Source of the DNA: Fidelibacterota bacterium
GTDB lineage: Bacteria > Fidelibacterota > Marinisomatia > Marinisomatales > Marinisomataceae
Assembly (NCBI GenBank): GCA_028140795.1
Contig: JAOIOW010000001.1
Span: 88,466 to 152,465, forward strand
Direction of reading: 5' to 3'
Length of the DNA: 64,000 nt
Shown: positions 36,213 through 42,043 of the stretch, piece after piece
Layout of the letters: every line of letters begins with the position of its first letter
Position numbering within the stretch: the stretch's first letter is position 1
Program-made: the position numbers and the translations under genes
The notes under the pieces: model-generated
What the model was told of the DNA's origin: nothing
The model's database searches: none
What the model saw: only the letters and a program-made list of their open reading frames with translations

Positions 36213-36930
36213 AGAACTAAGAATTATTATTTTGGCCGCAGGAAAAGGAACTCGAATGAATTCCGAATTACCAAAAGTGTTACACAAATTAAATGGTAAG
36301 GTTCTTTTGGATTTTGTGCTTGATGAAAGTGAACTTCTGAATCCTAAAGAAACAATACTAGTAGTAGGATTTAAAAAAGAGCAAGTTATCTCACATACTC
36401 AACATAGGTCTAATCTTAAATATGCAACTCAAATGGAGCAATTAGGTACAGGGCATGCTGTTTTACAAACAGCTGATTTATTAAAAAATAAAGAGGGGCA
36501 TATTTTAATTTTGTATGGAGACGTTCCAAACATCAAAGAATCAACGCTTAGACCTATAATTGATGACCATCTTATAAACAATCGCGACTTAACTTTAATT
36601 ACTGCAGAAATTGATGATCCTACAGGTTATGGTCGAATTATCAGAGATAAAAATGATAACCTATTAAAAATAGTTGAAGAAAAAGATTGCACTGATGATG
36701 AGAGAAAAATTAAAGAATGGAATCCTGGCATATATATTTTCAAAATTCCAGAAGTGTTTGAAATTTTAAATAATATTAAGACAAATAATGCTTCCAAGGA
36801 ATATTATCTAACGGACGCAATTGGATTAGCTCAACAATCCAAAATGGAAATAAAGGCTATTAAAATTGCAAATTCTAATGAAGTAGTAGGTGTCAATACA
36901 GCTGATCAACTGGAAGAGCTTGAATCTTGA
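36205..36930 (+). CDS. GlmU-like uridylyltransferase domain protein (no acetyltransferase half)
   Basis: A 241-residue nucleotidyltransferase. It starts IIILAAGKGTRMNSELPKVLHKLNGK, the GlmU/UDP-GlcNAc pyrophosphorylase signature, and keeps EQLGTGHAVLQT, YGDVP and the WNPGIYIF region. Full GlmU has about 456 residues with a left-handed beta-helix acetyltransferase; that half is absent here and the frame ends cleanly. It probably makes UDP-GlcNAc or a related UDP-sugar, with the acetyl transfer done by another protein outside this window. It overlaps mnmA by 8 bp and the next gene by 4 bp. Confidence 0.88.
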   Translation: MSKELRIIILAAGKGTRMNSELPKVLHKLNGKVLLDFVLDESELLNPKETILVVGFKKEQVISHTQHRSNLKYATQMEQLGTGHAVLQTADLLKNKEGHILILYGDVPNIKESTLRPIIDDHLINNRDLTLITAEIDDPTGYGRIIRDKNDNLLKIVEEKDCTDDERKIKEWNPGIYIFKIPEVFEILNNIKTNNASKEYYLTDAIGLAQQSKMEIKAIKIANSNEVVGVNTADQLEELES

Positions 36931-37403
36931 ACCACTTTTTAAATATAGTCATCAGTTCTTTAATCTTGATTATTTTAGCATTTATCTGGTCATTTAATAC
37001 ATATCTTAGACAAGAGACCCCAGCGACAGACTTCACTCGCATAAATACATCAGAATCAACAAATAAAATTAAATTATTTGAAAATTATTCATCACAAACT
37101 TTAAGGGTGGCCGTATTAAATGGTTGTGGCGTAAGTGGTGTTGGTAATTCATATGGAAATATTTTAACAAATAGATATGGACTACAAGTAACTAGAATTG
37201 AAAATGCAGATAACTTTAATTATGAATTCACAACTATTGTTATTTTAAGCAAGGATAATCCAAACATTGAAAATTTACTTACAATTTTAGGAACAAACAT
37301 AAATGCAGGCAACGTTGAATTTGATGCAACAGTAAATCCTAATGAAGATATTCAAATAATTATTGGTAAAGACTATCAAGAGTTTCTAAACTTGAATCAA
37401 TGA
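36927..37403 (+). CDS. Membrane-anchored LytR C-terminal (LytR_C) domain protein
   Basis: A 158-residue protein. One N-terminal membrane helix (residues about 6-24) is followed by a polar linker and a LytR_C domain (LRVAVLNGCGVSGVGNSYGNIL ... IVILSKDN), with the VLNG-G-GVSG motif. There is no LCP catalytic domain, which is what usually attaches wall polymers. In many bacteria LytR-type genes lie beside rsfS, so this is likely a reduced relative kept in place. The start is a TTG overlapping the previous TGA. It overlaps rsfS by 4 bp (ATGA). Confidence 0.78.
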   Translation: MNHFLNIVISSLILIILAFIWSFNTYLRQETPATDFTRINTSESTNKIKLFENYSSQTLRVAVLNGCGVSGVGNSYGNILTNRYGLQVTRIENADNFNYEFTTIVILSKDNPNIENLLTILGTNINAGNVEFDATVNPNEDIQIIIGKDYQEFLNLNQ

Positions 37404-37729
37404 GCTCAAAACCACTACTAAAAAAAATTGTTTCATTAGCAGACGATAAAAAAGCTGAAAATATTGTGGCGCTAGATGTTTCTAACATTACTTCACTCTC
37501 AGAATATTTTGTTGTGTGCTCTGCCTCAAATCTTATTCAAGTCAAAGCAATTGCAGATAATATAAAAGAAAATATTTCTGAAAATCCTTGGAAAACAGAA
37601 GGCTATGAAAATGGTACATGGATTATATTAGATTATGTTGATATAGTGGTGCATATCTTTTTCGAAGAAAAGAGATCATACTATGATTTGGAAAGAATTT
37701 GGTTTGATGCAAAGGTGGTTAAAGTATGA
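37400..37729 (+). CDS. rsfS: Ribosomal silencing factor RsfS (Iojap)
   Basis: A 109-residue protein of the DUF143/Iojap family. It contains DDKKAENIVALDVSNITSLSEYFVVCSASN and WIILDYVDIVVHIFFEEKRSYYDLERIW, both diagnostic. RsfS binds ribosomal protein uL14 on the 50S subunit and blocks joining with 30S when nutrients are scarce. Both junctions are 4 bp ATGA overlaps, so it is translationally coupled to the LytR_C protein and to argS. Confidence 0.97.
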   Translation: MSSKPLLKKIVSLADDKKAENIVALDVSNITSLSEYFVVCSASNLIQVKAIADNIKENISENPWKTEGYENGTWIILDYVDIVVHIFFEEKRSYYDLERIWFDAKVVKV

Positions 37730-39348
37730 AGCTAAAAAAACTCATGCATGATTTTTTACAAGATTATTTAGATGAAAATAAAATTGAATTTTCGGAATGG
37801 GGTGTAAATGTTAACAATCAAGAAGGGTTTGGAGATTATTCTTCTAATATTGCACTTAAGCTAGCAAAAATATTAAAAAAGGCACCTATTGAAATCGCAG
37901 AAAATATTGCTATTCATCCAAATGCATCAGAAAGTGTTTTTACTTTAAGCGCCTCTCAACCTGGCTTTGTGAACTTTCATATTTCCAATGATTATTATCT
38001 TAAAATTTTAAAGCAAATTATTAATGAATCAGAAAATTTTGGCAAAAAGAAAAAATTAAATAAATCGGCCAATGTAGAATTTGTAAGCAGCAACCCTACA
38101 GGACCTCTTACAGTAGGTCACGGAAGACAAGCAATCCTTGGTGACATGGTTTCCAATATATTAACATGGAATGGATATAATGTTACAAGAGAATATTACT
38201 ATAATGATGCTGGGAAACAAATGAGAGTGCTTGCAGAATCTTGCTATGCTAAATATGCCAAACAAGTTGGTAGAGATGTCGAAATGCCTGAGAATGGATA
38301 TGTTGGAACATATTTAGATGAAATTGCTGAGAAAATTGTCAATGAACATGGAAAAGATTTAGAATCTGACAATCCAATTTTTAGAGACTTTACAGAAAAA
38401 GAAATTTTTGCCAATATTGAAAATACCCTAGAGAACCTTGGCATCAAATTTGATGTTTTTACCAAAGAAGGAACTTTTTATAAAAACGGTGCGATTGACA
38501 ATGTTCTGAAAATCTTAAAAGAAAAAAATCTTTCTTATGAAAAAGATGGTGCAGTATGGTTTAAAACATCTAGCCTAAATAAAGAAGAAGATAAAGTATT
38601 GGTAAAGAGTTCAGGAGAACCAACATATAGATTGCCTGACATTGCATATCATGCAGATAAAGTTGATAGGGGTTTCGATTTAATTGTAGATATTTTTGGT
38701 GCTGATCATATTGATACATATCCAGATGTAATTTTAGGGCTTAAATGCATGGATAAAAAAACTGAACACATAAAAGTTGTTATTCACCAATTTGTAACAA
38801 TTAAAAAAGGTGGAGAAATTGTAAAAATGTCCACTAGAAAAGCAAACTTTATAACTCTTGATGAACTGAAGGATGAACTTAGCTCAGATATTATAAGATA
38901 TTTCTTTATCATGAGAGGCGCAAACAGTCACCTTGATTTTGACTTAGATCTGGCAAAAGATGAATCTGAAAAAAATCCTGTCTATTATTTACAATATGCT
39001 AACGCAAGAATTTCAAATCTATTAAAAAGATATGATAAAGAAATTTCTACAGATAGTAAAATTGATTACTCGCTATTAAAAGAAAAGGATGAAATTGCCT
39101 TAGTAAAGTTATTATCAGAATTCCCTGTTAAAATGGAAGATGTTTTACATTCACTAGAGCCAAGAAAAATTGCAACATATTTAGAAGAAGTCGCTGCAGC
39201 ATATCACAAATTTTATGGTAACCATAAAGTGATTAATTCACAAAACACTCATTTATCTTCAGCTAGAAAAAAATTATGTGAAGCAACAAAAATCATTTTA
39301 ACAAATGGATTATCAATTCTTGGGATAAGTGCCCCTGAAAGAATGTAA
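37726..39348 (+). CDS. argS: Arginyl-tRNA synthetase
   Basis: A 540-residue class I enzyme. The HIGH motif appears as VGHGR in SSNPTGPLTVGHGRQAILGD (around residue 125-140), and the KMSKS counterpart is KMSTRKANFITLDEL near residue 368. An N-terminal Add1 domain and a C-terminal DALR anticodon-binding domain (YLQYANARI ... LEEVAAAYHKFYGNHKV) are both present. It follows rsfS with a 4 bp overlap. The next gene starts 2 bp after its stop. Confidence 0.97.
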   Translation: MKLKKLMHDFLQDYLDENKIEFSEWGVNVNNQEGFGDYSSNIALKLAKILKKAPIEIAENIAIHPNASESVFTLSASQPGFVNFHISNDYYLKILKQIINESENFGKKKKLNKSANVEFVSSNPTGPLTVGHGRQAILGDMVSNILTWNGYNVTREYYYNDAGKQMRVLAESCYAKYAKQVGRDVEMPENGYVGTYLDEIAEKIVNEHGKDLESDNPIFRDFTEKEIFANIENTLENLGIKFDVFTKEGTFYKNGAIDNVLKILKEKNLSYEKDGAVWFKTSSLNKEEDKVLVKSSGEPTYRLPDIAYHADKVDRGFDLIVDIFGADHIDTYPDVILGLKCMDKKTEHIKVVIHQFVTIKKGGEIVKMSTRKANFITLDELKDELSSDIIRYFFIMRGANSHLDFDLDLAKDESEKNPVYYLQYANARISNLLKRYDKEISTDSKIDYSLLKEKDEIALVKLLSEFPVKMEDVLHSLEPRKIATYLEEVAAAYHKFYGNHKVINSQNTHLSSARKKLCEATKIILTNGLSILGISAPERM

Positions 39349-39350
39349 AA

Positions 39351-40577
39351 ATGTCTGATTTTTCAAGACGTGAATTTATCAAAAGAAGTATATTATTATC
39401 TTTGGGTGCATCTTATATCATTTCATGCGATGATAACGATATGATAGAGAGTATCAATGAATCAGATGCTTCAGATGAATCAGATAGTAACAATAATAAG
39501 AAAGTTATCATCATTGGAGCAGGGATATCCGGACTAGTAGCAGGGTATGATTTGACAATTGCTGGCTATGATGTAACTATTCTGGAAGCTAGAGATAGAA
39601 TTGGAGGTCGAGTTTTAACAATAAGATCTCCATTTTCAAATAATCATTATGTTGAAGGGGGTGCTGCTAGAATTAAACCTAGCCATGATCTAACTATAGC
39701 TTATGCAAACCACTTTAATCTTACGCTAGACCCTTTTTATGCCACAAGTGGTAACTACGTAGATTTTTCGAATGGGAATAGAACAATAATTGATAATACT
39801 ACTTATCTAAATACATCTTACGGTTCTACTATGCGAAAAAATTATCTTAAAATTCGAGGTGGATCAGACCAGCTAACAAATGCATTTGCAAATTCTAGCG
39901 AACTTTCAAATAAAATATATTTAAATCATGCGGTTACATCTATTACTCAAAACAGTGATAATGTAATCGTTGATACGAATGTGAATCAATTTCAAGCAGA
40001 TAGAGTTTTATGTACAGTTCCATTAACAGTTTTAAATAAAATTAATTTTACTCCTGCGCTTTCATCAGAAAAACAATCCGCAATGAACGGTGGATTTAGA
40101 TACGCGCCTGCAACTAGAATATATATTCAATTTAAAGATAGATTTTGGGAGAGCGAATCGTTAAATGGTTGGGGCAATAGTGATCTTCCTGAAGAGATCT
40201 GGCAACCATCATGGGACATGTCAGGTAATACTGGTGTACTAATGTCTTATCTAAGATGGTCAGCTGCAGAAGACATGGACACACTAAATGATAATGAACG
40301 AAATAATGCTATTCTTAATAGATGGGAAAGTATTTTTGAAGGATCAATAAATAATTTTGATAGAGGGGTATCAAAATCTTGGGCACTCGATGAATGGTCC
40401 AAAGGTGCATGGGCATCTCCAACTACATCTCAAAATGAAACTTTAAATGAAAGCATATCAGAAATTGAAGGACGTCTTCATTTTGCTGGAGAGCATGCCT
40501 CAAATGATCGTGGATGGATGCAAGGCGCTTTATTTTCAGGATTACGAGCATCAACAGAAATAAAAAATGCTAATTAG
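39351..40577 (+). CDS. Flavin amine oxidase with Tat-type lipoprotein signal
   Basis: A 408-residue FAD enzyme. The N-terminus SRREFIKRS is a twin-arginine signal (R6, R7) with a following lipobox-like IISC (Cys26), so it is likely exported folded with FAD and membrane-anchored. A Rossmann motif VIIIGAGISGLVAGYDL, then EARDRIGGRV, gives the dinucleotide site; the C-terminus has GRLHFAGEHASND, typical of monoamine oxidase/L-amino acid oxidase family. Loop Asp/Ser/Asn-rich residues 27-50 form a linker. The substrate may be an amine or amino acid outside the cytoplasm. It starts 2 bp after argS, ending just before the GDPD lipoprotein. Confidence 0.9.
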   Translation: MSDFSRREFIKRSILLSLGASYIISCDDNDMIESINESDASDESDSNNNKKVIIIGAGISGLVAGYDLTIAGYDVTILEARDRIGGRVLTIRSPFSNNHYVEGGAARIKPSHDLTIAYANHFNLTLDPFYATSGNYVDFSNGNRTIIDNTTYLNTSYGSTMRKNYLKIRGGSDQLTNAFANSSELSNKIYLNHAVTSITQNSDNVIVDTNVNQFQADRVLCTVPLTVLNKINFTPALSSEKQSAMNGGFRYAPATRIYIQFKDRFWESESLNGWGNSDLPEEIWQPSWDMSGNTGVLMSYLRWSAAEDMDTLNDNERNNAILNRWESIFEGSINNFDRGVSKSWALDEWSKGAWASPTTSQNETLNESISEIEGRLHFAGEHASNDRGWMQGALFSGLRASTEIKNAN

Positions 40578-40586
40578 GGTGAAAAT

Positions 40587-41348
40587 ATTATTACTAAAAA
40601 AATAATTTATTTTTATCTATTTGTTTTATCTTTTATAACAATGAATTCATGTTCAAATCATAATACATTAAGTATTGGTCATCGAGGAGCAAAAGGATAT
40701 ATTGCAGAAAACACCTACGAGTCTATAAGTAAAGCAATTGAGTTGGGTGTTGATGGCATTGAAATAGATGTTTTTAAATGCGCAAGCGGTGAACTGGTAT
40801 TATTTCATGATAAAAATCTTAAAGAACTAACTGGTGAATCAGGTTTAATAGAAAATTTAAATATTAGGGAGCTCGAACAATTGTTAGTTCTAGGAAAATA
40901 TAAAATTCCAACATTAACAGATGTTTTAACAAGAATTGAAACGCCACTTTTTGTAAACATAGAGTTAAAAGGACTAAATACAGCGCAATCCACATCTAAA
41001 ATTATTAAAGATTTATCTAAAAACACTTCATGGAGCTTAGAACACTTTATTGTTTCAAGTTTTAATTGGAATGAGCTTGAACAATTTAGATCCTTAGATA
41101 AAAATACTCCAGTGGGAGTACTAGTAAGTAAATCGATGAGTATAAATGAAGCTATTGAGTTTGGAAAAAAAATTAATGCACAGGCTATACATCCTAATTT
41201 TAAACTACTTAATGATAAAACTGTTAAAAAGATTAAAAATAATGGTTTTAAAATTTATACTTGGACCGTCAATGATAAAGATGATATTAATTTCATGAAA
41301 AAATTAAAAGTGGATGGAATTATATCAGATTATCCTGATAGAATTTAG
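40587..41348 (+). CDS. Glycerophosphodiester phosphodiesterase, lipoprotein, apparent ATT start
   Basis: The GDPD domain is clear: SIGHRGAKGYIAENTYESI, DGIEIDVFKC, LVLFHDKNLKELTG, and a C-terminal IYTWTVNDKDD. It hydrolyses glycerophosphodiesters to glycerol 3-phosphate and an alcohol. The first ATG (40641) would begin in mid signal peptide. In the same frame, codons from 40587 encode a complete lipoprotein signal (ITKKIIYFYLFVLSF, then MNSC with lipidated Cys22), preceded by GGGTGA, a good ribosome binding site. No ATG, GTG or TTG is in frame there; only ATT at 40587 and 40590. I annotate from ATT 40587. The ATG at 40641 remains possible but would give a cytoplasmic protein. Confidence 0.82.
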   Translation: MITKKIIYFYLFVLSFITMNSCSNHNTLSIGHRGAKGYIAENTYESISKAIELGVDGIEIDVFKCASGELVLFHDKNLKELTGESGLIENLNIRELEQLLVLGKYKIPTLTDVLTRIETPLFVNIELKGLNTAQSTSKIIKDLSKNTSWSLEHFIVSSFNWNELEQFRSLDKNTPVGVLVSKSMSINEAIEFGKKINAQAIHPNFKLLNDKTVKKIKNNGFKIYTWTVNDKDDINFMKKLKVDGIISDYPDRI

Positions 41349-41355
41349 TTTATTG

Positions 41356-41700
41356 TGGAGGCGGGGAGATTCGAACTCCCGTCCAAAGTAGAGAAAAAGT
41401 AGACATCTACATGTTTAGTTTCTTGATCATATTTCACTGTATAGCTGTACAAGAACAAACAGGTATATAGCAATCTTCTAAAGTTTCACTTATTTAACTG
41501 AAGCAGGAAAATAGGCTATCTCATTTTTATGACACCATTCAGCGAACGATGAGAAACGTCTACTGATGATGAGCTTTAGCAATTAAGCGAAAGCCATTTG
41601 GCCATTATCGGCACTTAATATAGGTTAGAAGTTTTAAGAGGTACTAAGCTCTACATGCAATCTAAGATTCCATTCTAAAATGTCGAAACCGGTCGCCCCC
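41356..41700 (-). ncRNA. ssrA: Transfer-messenger RNA (tmRNA)
   Basis: The 5' end reads GGGGGCGACCGGTTTCGACA, the hallmark of tmRNA, and the 3' end TTCGAATCTCCCCGCCTCCA provides the T-arm and an acceptor stem CGCCTCC that pairs with GGGGGCG (one G-U). The discriminator A is at 41356; CCA is not encoded. The tag reading frame is best read from GCC at about 41612 to a TAA: Ala-Asp-Asn-Gly-Gln-Met-Ala-Phe-Ala. tmRNA rescues stalled ribosomes and marks the peptide for proteolysis. About 345 nt. It converges with the GDPD gene with 7 bp between ends. Confidence 0.95.
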
Positions 41701-41712
41701 AATTGTCAAATA

Positions 41713-41725
41713 GTATCGAAGATAC
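41713..41725 (-). repeat. Short dyad upstream of tmRNA
   Basis: GTATC and GATAC arms surround TTC on the minus strand, 12 bp before the tmRNA 5' end. It might be an operator for ssrA or a small hairpin on a longer precursor. No clear -35/-10 pair for ssrA was found around it. Confidence 0.3.
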
Positions 41726-41741
41726 AATATATTTTTGAAAC

Positions 41742-41777
41742 AAAAAAGGCTCTGCAGCGCCAACCCCAGAGCCTTTT
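41742..41777 (-). terminator. Orphan intrinsic terminator on the minus strand, upstream of tmRNA
   Basis: An 11 bp perfect stem (AAAAGGCTCTG with CAGAGCCTTTT, 12-nt loop) is followed on the minus strand by TTTTTT, a good terminator. On the plus strand the trailing T run is only four. No annotated minus-strand gene precedes it, so it presumably ends an unannotated transcript. Confidence 0.85.
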
Positions 41778-41820
41778 CGATTGCTTGTATTTGCTTACAA
41801 TAATCTAATTTTAGACTCCC
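41742..41820 (-). ncRNA. Candidate small RNA between tRNA-Lys and tmRNA
   Basis: Read on the minus strand from a GGGGGAGTC start near 41820, about 80 nt contain TCTAA-AA-TTAGA, then a hairpin with GATT/AATC and TTGTA/TACAA arms, then the strong terminator. A promoter-like element lies upstream. No open reading frame of any length is present. It is not 6S, SRP or RNase P RNA by its sequence as far as I can see. Boundaries are estimates. The remainder of the 41701-41945 gap (about 41853-41945) is AT-rich with no other signal I can support. Confidence 0.4.
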
Positions 41821-41823
41821 CCA

Positions 41824-41852
41824 AACTAATATTAATTTTTATAATTGGTCAA
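41824..41852 (-). promoter_or_regulatory. Possible promoter of the candidate small RNA
   Basis: On the minus strand TTGACC (41852-41847) is followed 15 bp later by TATTAG, then TTTGGGGGAG. The spacer is shorter than ideal. It is the only promoter-like element reading into the orphan terminator. Confidence 0.35.
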
Positions 41853-41945
41853 TATTTTTTATTTCAAATTTGAAAAAAATTTTAGAAAATGACTTTTTAA
41901 GAGTATTAATTTAAATTTTCATAGCTTATATTTTAGCCTAGTTTT

Positions 41946-42017
41946 GCCTCCGTAGCTCAATGGTAGAGCAGGGGCCTTTTAAGCCCTTGGTTGTAGGTTC
42001 GAGTCCTTCCGGGGGTA
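41946..42017 (+). tRNA. tRNA-Lys (TTT)
   Basis: A 72-nt cloverleaf: GCCTCCG pairs with CGGGGGT (G-U pairs at two positions), discriminator A. D-arm GCTCAATGGTAGAGC; anticodon stem GGGGC/GCCCT around CTTTTAA with anticodon TTT; T-arm AGGTTCGAGTCCT. CCA is not encoded. The gcvP ATG is 26 nt downstream of its 3' end on the same strand. MnmA, encoded at 35100, is the enzyme that thiolates this anticodon. Confidence 0.97.
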
Positions 42018-42043
42018 CTATTTTTGGGAAATATCTCTTAATT

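Noticed and set aside
41356-41700. Alternative tmRNA tag frame starting GTG CCG ATA
   Set aside because: It gives a tag ending in Cys with a poor match to known tags; the GCC frame has the better upstream context.
41701-41712. TTGACA-like sequence just before the tmRNA 5' end as its -35
   Set aside because: It is about 3-8 bases from the RNA 5' end, too close to serve as a -35 for ssrA.
41946-42017. tRNA-Lys as an integration site
   Set aside because: gcvP follows at once and there is no integrase or repeated tRNA 3' end in the window.
41960-42043. Extension of the gcvP frame back into tRNA-Lys
   Set aside because: The leading codons are tRNA; family alignment starts at MSEFHKKHIG (42044).
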